Shown: positions 45,901 through 58,180 of the stretch, one piece after another
How positions within the stretch are numbered: the first letter of the stretch is position 1
Layout of the letters: the number at the start of each line of letters is the position of its first letter
NCBI GenBank assembly: GCA_025024175.1
Contig: QCXZ01000041.1
Coordinates: forward strand, 27,027,786-27,091,785
Length of the DNA stretch: 64,000 nucleotides
Direction of reading: 5' to 3'
Source of the DNA: Rhyzopertha dominica
Lineage: Eukaryota > Arthropoda > Insecta > Coleoptera > Bostrichidae
The notes under the pieces: model-generated
What the model was told of the DNA's origin: nothing
Databases searched by the model: none
The model's input: only the letters and a program-made list of their open reading frames with translations
Program-made: the position numbers and the translations under genes

Positions 45901-47104
45901 CACGGAGTTAAATATCAAGATCTGGGTGGAAAGGGAATTGTCGCATTTTTGCTAATCAATCGAAGTATCCGTGGAATAACGCTAGGGTTTCTACTGTACA
46001 GTGAGACGTTACATTATCCTGTTGACAGCACGGCATAAAAGTGGTTTTGCCCAGATTTTGCCTATATACCAGCGGCTTGATATGATACAAGTAGATGAAA
46101 ATGCCCGTCTGTCAGTAGTAAACTGACATAGTGACAAAGCCTTAGCAGAAACTACTTCCCAGAAAACATCACTTGAAGCCACTTAAAAACAGTTATGCTA
46201 ATGCAAGCAGATTTTTTACTCATGTACACTAGTCAACCTGGAAATATGTTTTCTTGGAATTCTGGTTCCTTATTTGCTTCGTTTAAAGTTGCATGCATGC
46301 ATTATAACACAAAATTTCCAGTGCTGGTTACTCTTTTTTATAATGACGTAACGGATCCAACATTCTCCGATTTTATTAAGTTTGAAGGTTTGTTCATCAG
46401 GTCATGTTCACGTTTGTTCCAACAGTTCACAGCTCGAGTCAACTATATTTTTTATTCATATCTTGGCTGCGAGCTGAGAAGACAACTTTATATTTTCGAA
46501 GGGAGTATGTCGAGCACTTGTAGCTGTGTGGCGTTTATCTTCATTCCTTTTCACCTATTTGAAATCAAGCGTTCGTAAAATTTACCTGCTAGTTATAATT
46601 TCAATTTTCTCGGATCAAACAGATAATTGAACATGTCTCTTGGATGACTGCAGATTTGGATTACAGTGGGAGAGCACCTTACAGGCAAACTGAGATCTGT
46701 TCGACAACTTCAGGGTATTAATTTCAAATTAATATTTGTCCTTGTTATCGCGCTACGAGTAGATTAATGCAGAAAGAGCACAAATCGTTTACGTTTTATA
46801 TTAAAACTTCCCCGGTAGACGTCTAGCAAGGTAGATAAAGCTGCACCGTATTTAACTTTCATTTACCTGCGCTCTCTTACAGCAAAATGAATAGCTTCAA
46901 CTCTAAAATGGCACGTACCTTTATCTAGCGATGTATTTACCTGTTAGTAGCATGCGCGTTTTATTCCTTCCCCAAATCACTTCTAATTGCTATCGCTTAG
47001 TATCTAATATTTAGCTTTGCTAGCTTATATTTTATTTTTCAGTTGTGTTGCTAACTATAGCTAAAATACAAAAATCTGCCACATTTGTTATAATTTAAAG
47101 TACT
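45901..47104. other. No recognised gene
   Basis: A 127-codon plus-strand open frame at 46195-46578 has no recognised family and a composition typical of AT-rich non-coding sequence. The 3' end and LTR of BEL-3 may lie here but were not identified. Confidence 0.25.
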
Positions 47105-47480
47105 GTACAGGGTTTGTATAAATAGTACCAGGAAAAGTTTCGGAAAAATAAATTTATTTCAGATATTACGACAAAACCTTAAAATTCTTCAAAATACATC
47201 CCTTGACCGTCGACACTATAGTAGACGGATTCCGGAAAGTCCTTAAGCGCAAGCGTGCAAGCTTGGTCCCATTGTGTGTTCTTTAAGGGAGAATTTTACT
47301 TTTGGAAATAGAAGAAGAAAGTGTGCTGAGGCCAAGGCGCGACTGTAATGTCGCGACGCCGTTTTGCGTTAGGCAGTCGGTCACCTTGGAGTAGGTATGG
47401 CTGGGTGCATTGTCGTGATGAAGTTTCCAGTTTCCAGTAATGATTGGCCTCACCCCTTTGGTCCCCCTCTTCAGTCTTCT
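47105..47480 (-). pseudogene. mariner-family transposase remnant, C-terminal half
   Basis: The minus strand encodes WKLHHDNAPSHTYSKVTDCL (about 47421-47403 holds HHDNAP, the second catalytic Asp of mariner transposases). Downstream sequence lacks the third Asp motif in readable form. The edge near 47108 reads CAGGGTTTGTATAAATAGTA, which may be the terminal inverted repeat. Unrelated in sequence to the intact mariner at 15402-16696. Confidence 0.65.
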
Positions 47481-48936
47481 TAATACTTTTAGGTAAAGGG
47501 CACCATTCCCCGTCTGCCCTTCAGATATAAATTTGTAGTGGATACGATTGGGTTTTGTTTGGTATTTAAATCAGAAAGCTGTTCGGCCATATATGACGTT
47601 TTAAAAGAAAATTATGTGAAGGTAGGTGAAAGTTTTGCTTTTAAATTATTAAACCGCAGGTTTAATTTTGACAAGCAGAATATCGTTCTTAATCGTACCC
47701 GCTAAATTGCTGTGAATAATCAATTGTTTTTTAGTAAGACGTCTAAAGTAAGTAAATAATTTAGTTCCCGCTATTTTATTTAATGCACAAATATGATTAA
47801 GAAGCCCATTAAAAACAAAGTTTATTTAGTACAAAACTACAAAAAATACTTGTTTATAGGAGTATTATAAGACATATTTAAAAATATGTTTCGTTAAAAT
47901 GTGTCTAAAAGGTTAACATTATTGTGTATTTGATGCGGAAGGAAAGTATTAGCAATGAATGATATGCTAGGTTTTGAATAATTAATGCCTTATCGTAATC
48001 TGTAATTTCTAACATAGCTGTTTGTTTCCTCTTTAGCGTTACTTTACTAATGTGGGAGCGTAAATTGTAAAAAGAAGAGGCGGCAAAAGTCCCTAAATAC
48101 TTGCTGATCATCACCTCTCTTAATTTCTACTATAGCCATATTGGACAATTCATCATCTTTGGATATCGTTATACTCTTTCCTGCCGCAAGGCGCCAATTC
48201 ATTTTGAGTAAATATTGTTGAATTATCATCAAATCAGAATTGCGTTCCTCTTATAAACACAATACTTACCTACTATGTGTTTCAATGAAAAGGAGCCACC
48301 CTTAATAATTCTTACGGAAGACAAATTTGGAGAATATCCTGTAACATTTGAATTGTATTGGCAGTTCTCGCTTCTAATTTTTTAATTATTAATTGGTAAA
48401 TCATATGAAGTCCGTCTTCGAAATAAATGCAACCTGTTTCAGGACTTTACTAGAATTTGCCTTTCATAGAAAGCAGGAATGAAATAAATCTTCATAATTT
48501 TGTAAGTTATTTTTGACATTAATAGAATACGCTGCCGTTTTTGGCCTGTGATTCTGTAAATGCACTACCGTGTTACTTTTGCAAATATTTTGTTTAATAT
48601 TATTATTTCAAGGTTTCAAAAGTCCGTCCACTTTCTCGCAAATTTAGAACTTCTCTTATAGGTGTCAAATTACAGTAATTTTATTCTTGGATTTTGCATC
48701 ACTGATTGATTTCATCAAAATCAAACCGTATTACAGACATTTGTCAACGACTACTGGAAAATTATTTTTGGATTCACCACTTGGGGTGCGGGGATTTAGC
48801 ACTTAGCTTCTAGGAATTGCATTTTTTTATTTCATAATCGAATGAACAGCTTTAATTTCCGAGATCTTTAATGAAGATACCTTGTACTTCTACAACACTT
48901 ATTTAACTACTCCTATATGTATCGTTTTCATTGCAG
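47481..48936. other. No recognised gene
   Basis: AT-rich; would be an intron if the next exon candidate is real. Confidence 0.25.
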
Positions 48937-48988
48937 ATGCAGCTGCACGCCTTTCTAACGAAGAAGGATATCTGCTTATCCTCGCAAC
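48937..48988 (+). CDS. Candidate 52-bp internal exon of a host gene
   Basis: A pyrimidine-rich run ending in TTTTCATTGCAG precedes the segment, and GTAAGTAAG follows it; both are close to the splice consensus. The 52 bases have higher GC than the flanks. Two frames are open; one reads AAARLSNEEGYLLILAT, a plausible protein stretch, and the other begins with ATG. No family was recognised and no partner exon was found in the window. Short length makes a chance match possible. Confidence 0.3.
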
Positions 48989-50087
48989 GTAAGTAAGAGC
49001 AATATATTTGCTGCAAGTGATTTTTTACACATTAGGACCAATAACTACATGTTTCAAGATTAGAATGTAGTTTCTGAAAACAAAATCCACGTATTCGAAA
49101 GTTTCAAATTGCTCTACGTTTTCGGATGTTAAATTTCTTTTAGAAATGGTTTGGTCTAGATTACTGACGAGTGCTTTCTAGGTTACAAGATTTAATCCGT
49201 GCCTGTTAAAATAAAAGATTCGTCACAGCAGTTTGAACCGAATGGTATAATCACGAAGCGAAATATATTTTATCACTAAAGGCTATGATGACTTAGCAAA
49301 ACGTTACTCAGTTTTCAATCTTATATAAATGGTACGAAATAAACAAATATCTCCCTGTTTTTGTTATACAGTTTTTAAACAAAAAAGTTAAATCGCATTA
49401 TTTCAAGGAAGAGTACAGTCTTTGCAATTCATCTTTTGAGCCACATATCGCTTGTAAATGTAACATAGGTATTCATATATTAGTTCTTCGTTTGCGCGGG
49501 TTCTGGTTTAATTTAAATACTATTTTGATGACCTTTCAACTTTATTTTTAGGTTTTTATCAAACCTTTATTTTGTATAACATCAGTTTGATAACAATATG
49601 ACATTAATATTAATGCCTAAGTCGGTTGCGTAAAAGCTAATTTAATAATAATAGGCAGATGAAAGCAGAAACGCTAAATGAAAGCACTAAAATGTACGTT
49701 GTATAACTGATAAATTGGAAAAACCTAAACGTGGTATCTTTAATAGAAAATATAACTATTACACGAGTCTGTAGCTGTTTGGCAAAAATTACTGTTGTTT
49801 ATTATTAGTTGCCTCGATTGGTATAATTTAGCGCATTTATGCATTAATCGGATATAATTTAATTAAAATTGACTGGTTATACACTGTACGCAAATAAAGC
49901 TCGAGAGCAATGAAATTGACTCCACAAATTTTCATTATATGAGAGCTTCTAACAAGCTGTTGCGTATAACAATATCCAGTAGCTATTTTCGTGTCCAATA
50001 TATGGGAAATTGGTATTTTTACTCTCTCGGTTAAGTCCTGCATAGTTAATATTATTTACTAATCACGTAGCTTACATCATACCATTA
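48989..50087. other. No recognised gene
   Basis: AT-rich; short open frames only. Confidence 0.25.
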
Positions 50088-50226
50088 CTTTGGTATATAG
50101 GCAAAACCAGTTATATGCCGTGCTGTCTGCACTAGACCTAAACTGCACTGACGAGCTGTAATGACAGCGAAATAGATCTATCTGCAGTTGGTTGAGGTGC
50201 AGACAGCACAGCATAGATATGCATTT
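50088..50226 (+). repeat. 139-bp palindromic (snap-back) repeat, copy 2
   Basis: About 93% identical to 12374-12512 and in the same orientation. The inverted arms are conserved: the T/C and A/G changes at TCTRCAC on the left arm and GTGYAGA on the right arm compensate each other, keeping base pairing. Confidence 0.8.
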
Positions 50227-51949
50227 TAACTATCTCAAAGTTAATGCTAAAACATATAGGTACTTAAAATGGAAACATGCGTAAAGCGGTGGCACAATCA
50301 TATTATCTGGCCATTTGTCACAATTTCTGTATTTTAGATCAGAACGTGCCATTTTTCCTCAAAAATGAAAGCGCAATTAATTGCACTGCTCACTAAATTA
50401 TATCGATTATATAGACCCATTTTAGTTTTAACTCATATTTATTGGAGCACATTTTGAACACAGTACAAACAAACTACAAGGCACTCCTTCCACTTTGACG
50501 TAGATGCGCTTTATTTATCAAGCTCTATATACAATACAAATTATCGAAAAGAGGAATTTAGTAACCCAATAATAACGCCCACTAAATCAAGTATTATATA
50601 AATTCGGTCAAGGTGCGGTACACTTAGACGGGCTATTTTTCTTGTCTACGACATATGCTACTCGTAGAAATGTATGGTTGGTTGTTGTTTTTAGACGTAA
50701 GTGATAATATGGTGGTAAATGAGAACAGTGTTTTATTAGTGTAGGAAATAATGCAGGGTGCCGCAAAAATGGCAGTGTCTCAATAGCATTTAGGAGCACT
50801 TGAAAATGCACCATAAAATTCGGTCGAGATCGAGTTGGTTTCCGATAAAATCGGTAAGTATAATCCTTGATAGTAAGACGACCGAATTGGTTCCCGGGCA
50901 AGGAGAGACTGGTAGAAACGATTAAATGCAAGTACTTACTTGTAAAATGCTAAATATCATTCGTGAATAACAACACATTTTCTTATATTAATAATGTAGG
51001 TACCTACTATATGTTCATAAAGTGAATCAAATTTTCCCAAAAGGAAAACAATTATTTCAAAGTTAAAATATTTTTTTCACGTAATAATACATATTAATAT
51101 GTATAGATAAAATATTAAACTTAAGATGCAAAATGCGAATCGATTGCTATTGCTTACTAACCCTCAAATGCCACGAGACGGCTTTAGCAAATTCAAATCG
51201 TCCTCTTTCTTTATATTGTCTCAATTTACTATCTAGATAATCACTTCTCTACAATACACGTCGGTCATAAACGTTAGCACTGAACGTTATTTTATGTATG
51301 AATCAATTTTAAAATTTGTCAAAACTGTTACAAACAAACACATATTTGGGTGTGCGCTATAAAATGAAGTGTTAAGTTTTGAATGAAACGAAGCAGAACT
51401 TTCAGCCTACAAACAAGACGGAAACGTAGTATCCTCTGACACATAGTTGTCCACCAAATAATCAACAAGTCAAGTTAAATTTGCATGGTTGCATTTCAGC
51501 AAAGTTGAGTGCTAAACAGTCTCCAGTTTCTTCGGGATGCAAGAGCGTGAGCCCAAAAACAAGATTAGATATTTTGATATTTCCGATTCTGTTCGATATA
51601 TTCACTAGCAAGCCCCAGCTGTTGAATCTTCCTTTACCTATATTTCAAGATAATATCCATAAGAACAATGCAGATTTTATTTTTATATTTAACTTACTAT
51701 GATTGGCCTAAATGGAATCGATATTTTTGTAAAGTTGCCTCGGGAAGAACTACATTGACCCTTGAATGGATGGCAAGTTCAAAGCCGACTGTGACTGTAG
51801 TTGGCAAAAATTGCTATCCTATTTTCTCGCACGTTTGTCTTAAATAATAAAATAATAAAGATCATTTTGTAAACCGTAAACANTAAATAATTGCAGAAAA
51901 TATTTCGTACAATGTTAAGAAGTTNCATCTACGTATATGTTAATTAAAT
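50227..51949. other. No recognised gene
   Basis: AT-rich with a somewhat less AT-rich stretch at 50600-50930. Open frames there (minus 50608-50931) show no known family. Confidence 0.25.
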
Positions 51950-52375
51950 TTGAAAGGAACTNCAAGTTCGTTTCACAACAAAACATTACNTTACCTATAG
52001 GGTGGNTGTTTTTCTCGTCTTCTATATTCATAGGAAATTTGGAANANATTCTTCTTNTTGCTTGACACATTTTTTTTCTAATCTGATTCCTGGTGTGTCT
52101 CAAAATCATAGTTTNTTAATTCCGGGTGTATAATTTTCGACGGTTTTTCACAATTAATGGTCTACTACTTTACGTTTCAGTTTATTACAAAAGTATTTGC
52201 ATATTTATTAATGCANCTTCTTGTTCTTCATGGTTATGCAGCACCAAAGAAGACACCACTATAACGTTGTCAACACCTTCTGCTTTTAGAAAAGCTTTGT
52301 ATTTTCTTACAGTACACATCCATCTTTTCACCTCGCATGAAAATATTTTTTTGGAATCCAAACTTATAGCCACTA
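51950..52375 (-). pseudogene. FLYWCH-type zinc-finger remnant, possibly MULE-derived
   Basis: The minus strand at 52373-52185 reads EVKRWMCTVRKYKAFLKAEG and then VLHNHEE, with the W-x-C ... H-N-H spacing of FLYWCH fingers; the second zinc Cys appears to be Tyr. Further down, RNQIRKKMCQA resembles the basic helix that follows the finger in insect FLYWCH and Mutator-like proteins. N bases and stops make the frame unreliable. The catalytic domain is absent. Confidence 0.5.
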
Positions 52376-53229
52376 ATCACAAATGTCTTTCCTCATTTCA
52401 CTCTTCATAATCGAAGAAATTATCACAAGTTGTACCGAATAACTGGCGAAACAAAACTGAGCCACAATTTGAATCTGCAGTGCAAGTATGCTAGTAATGC
52501 ACCTATATTTCCTACTCCAAAATAAATGTCGTAATCCGCATATATTGTGCACCTGCAGTCTGCGGAATCAATTCTGACATGCCTGGGAACGAATTGGGTT
52601 GTCATTAGAAAGGATTATAGTATCTAAAACTAACTCGACTCTTCTGTAAAATTCGGCGGGTCTCAGAAAATTATTTATCTTCATTGTGCCAACCGCTTGG
52701 ACTGGAAATCTGAGGTCTGTTGGTTTTGAATAAGGTTTAGTTATATTGTACTATGGAGAAAAACCACGCTGGGCATATTTTTGAAACACTCAGAATTTAA
52801 CAAGGCACAATTCTGAATACCACGTCGATGTTCGTAGCTGTATTTATGCATTTACTCTTTGTACGGTTATTTACAATGAAAATTTCTTCTAAAATGGGTT
52901 ATAAAATGTGCCAAATGCACGAATGTAATAACTTGCGATTGTTAACGAATTAAGACACACTATGAAGGTGTGAAAACTCCATTTTTTGTGTAATGTGATC
53001 AAATACAAACTAAAAATCATGTTTTTCATTGGATACAAAAATATTTTATATCCAGTTTCATAGTTAAAAACGCACATTCATTAATGTTGACTTCCACTTC
53101 CACTTATAATAAGTAACCATTAAGGCTAAGATACAGTCTAACATTTCGCGTATGAATATCGAATGTCGAATGCATAAAACAACTGGCACTTGGCATATTC
53201 AGCCTTTCGGTTTTTAGATTGTTACAGTA
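52376..53229. other. No recognised gene
   Basis: AT-rich; nothing supportable. Confidence 0.25.
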
Positions 53230-53237
53230 GATTCCAG

Positions 53238-54383
53238 CAGGGTTGGCATGATTAAAACAAAATGTTTAAAACACAATGTTTTAAACTTGTTTAAAACAAC
53301 GCTTCTGTTTAAAACCTTGTTTTAAACAAATGTTTAAATCATTTGTTTTAAACAGTGTTTTTTTACTAATGTTTTAAACAGTGTTTTTTTAACTACTATT
53401 GTATGTGATTCATAAATTATTACTATTAGGCTCGTTTACCCTCCACAAATAGATAAACAGGATTATTAGTAATGACATATCTACATAATGCCACCTTACA
53501 TTTGCATAAAAATGAATTGAATTCAAAACCAGGCCCAATTTTTTATCGATATAACAGTTATAGAAATTAATAATAAACTTAACATTTTTTCTGTAGCTAT
53601 AAATTACAAACATTTTAAAACAACAAATAAAAATCTTAACCTTATCATAACATAAAAATTTGTATTTCTGGTCTAATACAACAAAACAATAAGTAAGACG
53701 TTCATTCAACACTTACTAGATAATTATATATTTAGCATAATAGAACAAACAGTTATCAGAACTTGGGAATATAAAAAACAATAAACAAGAAATAAAATTT
53801 TTTACTAGCGCAAGCATATCTTTTTTGCACTTCTTGCATCGAGCTCGCATTGTACTACTTTGCACCTTAATTTTGTCGAAGTAATTCCACCCTGCATTAT
53901 TTCTCTTATTGGTCATTGTAATTGGTGAACTTTAAACTTTAAACATACAAGGTCGGTTCCTATTCTCTNTGTTAAAGTTGATATTAGCTAAAATCCATCC
54001 AGTAACCAGTAAGTGATCGGTCTGGATTTTAAGAACAGAGTTGATTTTCGCTTAAAATAAAAAAGAAAAACCGGCTCATAATAACTAAAATTGTCGCGTA
54101 AACGCCGTACACATCGAATACAAATGACAAATGTCAACAGGCAATCGTAGTCACCTAGGGATTTTTAGACAACTGNNACGCTTTGAGTCATCTACTCGTA
54201 TTTATTTTCACTAATACACATAGCAATTTACATGAGAGTGCATGTTTAAAACTGTTTAAAACGTTTTAAACATGTTTTTAACTAAGTAAGAAAAAACATG
54301 TTTAATACAATTTAAACATGATTAAATTAAAAAAAAAACTGTTTTGTTTAATTAAAAAAAAAAACATGTTTTTGCCAACCCTG
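53238..54383. mobile_element. hAT-type element B, copy 2
   Basis: 1146 bp, same family and orientation as 6568-7705. The ends CAGGGTTGGCA are perfect inverted repeats over 11 bases, and GATTCCAG flanks both sides (53230-53237 and 54384-54391). The same GTTTAAA-rich subterminal regions are present. On the minus strand 53916-53790 encodes a BED-type finger start (WNYFDKIKV, then CKKCKKDML), clearer than in copy 1. Confidence 0.92.
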
Positions 54384-54391
54384 GATTCCAG

Positions 54392-57300
54392 TCACATGGC
54401 TTGCAAGAAAGGGACTGTGCCTACATACGTGTTTATGCGCATGTACTTTTAAGTATGCTGCCACATTCGCCATTTGACAACGGCAGCTTTACAGTATTTG
54501 TAACGCTTTTATTCCCATGCCAAATTCAAAACTACCAGTTCTGAACATTAGTGCCTTTGGCATGGGACCGACAAATATGGTGTTTTAACTACTGGTATCT
54601 ATATGTATATACTTTTCCATGCTGCCTAGTATTATTTGTAATATGAATCTATGAAAATTTACTCTTATCACACAAAGCATAGAAGGCAGAAGTAAAGGGG
54701 AATACGCCTCTATTGATAAACTACATTTATTGTTGCAAGTTTCTGGTTATAAAATAAAATAGACAATTAAACGGTTCAATAGGATATAAAGAAGTACGTG
54801 CGAGGTAGTGTTAATGCTTTACTGCGGTGAGCTGTGTGCCCGAGTCAGAACAGTTTTATGGGGATCTTAAAGGAACATATCCTACAGTGATTTATTACAG
54901 AAGTTATATTGAAAGATTTTATATTGTAATTTATTAGTAGGNAGCTGTAATGTATCCGTAATGTAGGCNCTCGTTGCCTAGATAACTGTGAATAGGCAAC
55001 ATTGTATTATTTCGGTGCTGTTCTAAAACTTTGGAGCGCAACATGGTGGCTGTGCAGCAATGTTTATTTTAACTCATAATATAGACTAGCATCACTGAAT
55101 TAGGCGAAACGCAAAACAAATTTTGTTTTTGTATTGTGTAGCTAGCTACCTGAATTTTAACGTCTTTTAAGTGATACGTAAGATGCTTCCTCTTGGCTCG
55201 CGTATCTAAGCACGCGATCATTACAGTTGATTACTATAATGTGTTAGTAGTGTACACAAGAAAATGTGAGGTATTTCATAAAAATCAATCATTTAGGGCA
55301 ATTTAACTTGCCACGCTTAAGTAGGCTAAGTGTCAATTTTGACAAGAACCATGACAGTTACAACGTCAGGAAGTGGAGTTTCTTTGATGTTTTTTAGTGA
55401 TACCAACACTGGAAAATAAAAAAGTTGCTTTTCGAAATCGCAAATTACGTATCATAATGGCCTCATTATGACGCGAAATAGAAAAAAGTAATTTTAAATA
55501 TTAGATGACCTGAGCCTGAGCGCGAGCTGTTATCTGTGTACTGCCATACAACTTATTAAATTTTGGCTCTGGTAAGTTCCCTGTCCCTTATTAGAAAATG
55601 CTGTCTCCCAGACAGTATATTTAGCAGAAGCTTGTATGTTACTGTTCGCTCGGACACAAAATTGTGCGTAGTCCTAAATTAAGACGGTGTACTCGTAGTT
55701 CTTGTATTATCATACCGACTGCATATAAGAGGCGTGTCCAAATGAGTATCTACGATTTTCCATAACATTTTCTAGATAAATGAAATAAATAATCTGCTGT
55801 GGTCAATTCATTCATTCTGCACGCGGAGGAGCTTACTCCGATGCCATCGATAGCAACCAGCACTAGGTCTATGTCTATCACAGTTATACACCGCCTAGCT
55901 CGCAGAGTTTCGCTTAGATGTCATCGTATTCTCGTATTTCCTAGAGAATTTCTTCTAAATAAATAGCCTTCTCAGCTGGTAAAAAACACATCTTCGGTGT
56001 GTCCTTTTTCCGTTCAGATTAACCAAAGTATAATTTAAATAGAAATTAAACTTGGCATTTTTTGCTAGGTGCCGTTTCCAAGAACATAATATGTGCGCTT
56101 TGTACGACCTCTAAAAACTTCAGTACGGAACCAAAATTTCAAATCACTCGAACACGCACTGGAATTTCAGCTTCGATGGTGGGGTCAACTGTGAGAAGAT
56201 GTAAATGTAAATGTAAAAACGTGAAAACAATAAAGTGGAAATGGAACAAAATAAAGCTTCAGAATGTGGAACGTCTTAATAGCTAGGAAGTAACGATTCC
56301 TTAAGAATTTTGGAAGTTTGCTTATATCTTTGATTGATTTATTAGGAACCTCAAACCTGCAAAATTTTGTTTCGTAGACAACAAATTCTAGGTGTAGTAC
56401 CTATCCATCGGTAATGAATTTAAGATTGGCTACGAGCATTGCAGTGATTTTTTGTGAAATAGGGGTCTGTGTCTGCTTCCTCTTGCTCAGCAACCGCATG
56501 CAATTTTTGTACTTCGCTATATACCTAAACCTGCAAACTTGTCCCGCTTTTATTTCCTCAACTTTAACATAACATGTTCATTTTCTTCCTCTGTTTACTT
56601 CTGCATGGCTGCTGCTTCCGTCTGCACATCTCGTCCCACAGGTGGTGTGATGTTTACTATGAGATCTACTGTATGCTCCTTTCCTCAATAAATGTAGTAA
56701 TTTTTTTATAATAATGTTTTTGTGTCATTTCTTTCTTTTATTGGCTACTACTTCTGTTTCATTCACCTCTGTCTTTACTTTTATATAATAGCTAGTATTT
56801 CTGTCTGCTGGACAGTCAAGTGTAAATTACCAAAACGTTTCACAATTGAATCAAGTAAGTAATTGATTAGTTCCTACTTGGGTAGTGATTGCAAATCTCA
56901 TGTTATTTAAAGCCGCAGTGAGTTCTTTCATAATTAAAATTACTGAATAAAGTCGCAGACCCCTTTGCGCTTAATACTGCAGTAACTAGCTCGAACGATT
57001 CTAAAATTTCACACAACTATATATTAAAATAGTCCGTTGCATTTCCGATGATAGTTCAACGGTATTACATGAAACACAAGCAGTGGCTGCAAGTGGCTCT
57101 GCCAAAATAAGACATCGTTTATTAACTTAAGTGGCGTTCCGTTTTGGTTTAATTGTTTCTGAGCGGAAGAAAAAATTTGAAGTTGCTGCTGAGCTATGAA
57201 AATATTCCAGAATTTCTTTTAATTTTGTCTTGCATAGCTATTGTTAGTTTGGTCTTTGACTACAATATAAGATTTAATTTAAATATGTATAAGCATAGGT

Positions 57301-58144
57301 GTGCGCCCAACTTGTGAGATAGAAGCAGAAACAGTATTTGGTGCATTATAAGTTACAATTTTAATTTTTTAATTCATCAGCCAAATTTGCTGTGACTTGT
57401 ATTTTGCCGAAACATGTTAAGAGACAAATAGCTTTCTGTATTAATAGGTGTTCATCCAACTGTTACTAGTGCTATAAAATTCGAAGGATCCAAAAGGTAT
57501 TCAGCGTCATCGGTTTTTTGTTGTATTTTACAGCTAATAACTATTTTGTAAATGTATTTCTGTTGGGTATAAAGACCGTTCCAAATACTGCAACAAATCA
57601 CGGAACCCCGCATTTTTTACAACGGAGCATGGTTGCAAGTCTTCTGCAATGAGATTCAAAATTAGATCGTTAATTTAAAACTAGATATGGTTGCTTGCCT
57701 TGCTTTGCAAGTAGGTATTTATGATAGTACTGGCATCATATGATTTGCAGATGTCGATCTAGGTGGTTGCTGTCGTTGATGTCAAAGGGATGGTCTCACC
57801 TGATAAAATGTTAAAATGATATTGATTGAGCATCCAATTATTAACACCCATTAAATTAAATTAAATGAATATCATGATGTGCACTGCTCCTTGGCCGACT
57901 CCTTTTTGTGCTAGACTATGTTCCTCGATGGAAACCGTTGGATGATTGGTTTTTAGACGTTTTCTTAAATTTAAATGCGGCAATGTGACTGCAGTATGTC
58001 GAGGGCTTTAAGCACTCTCTGAGTTGCCAAGGGGTGCGGTGTAAAGAACTAATGTGCGAATTACAAACGGCGATTATTGGGCAGTTGCAGATTATTTTTT
58101 TTGCACAAAATTAGGTGGAAATTAAAAAGTAATATTTACTGAAA
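54392..58144. other. No recognised gene
   Basis: About 3.7 kb of AT-rich sequence. An 11-bp inverted pair (54514-54524 and 54556-54566) is compatible with chance. No coding family recognised. Confidence 0.3.
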
Positions 58145-58180
58145 AGTAACGAATACTTTATAACAAAAGTATTCGTTACT
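58145..58180. repeat. Perfect 15-bp hairpin
   Basis: AGTAACGAATACTTT at 58145-58159 and its exact reverse complement at 58166-58180 are separated by ATAACA. Surrounding sequence repeats AGTAAC/GTTACT words, the kind of wording found near ends of some hAT elements. No element boundary could be defined. Confidence 0.75.

Noticed and set aside
46195..46578. 127-codon plus-strand open frame after BEL-3
   Set aside because: Not a BEL env-like or other recognised protein; composition consistent with chance in AT-rich sequence.
50608..50931. 107-codon minus-strand open frame
   Set aside because: No recognised domain and no convincing splice or start context.
54514..54566. 11-bp inverted repeat CCCATGCCAAA/TTTGGCATGGG
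   Set aside because: A pair of this length and spacing is expected about once by chance in 64 kb.
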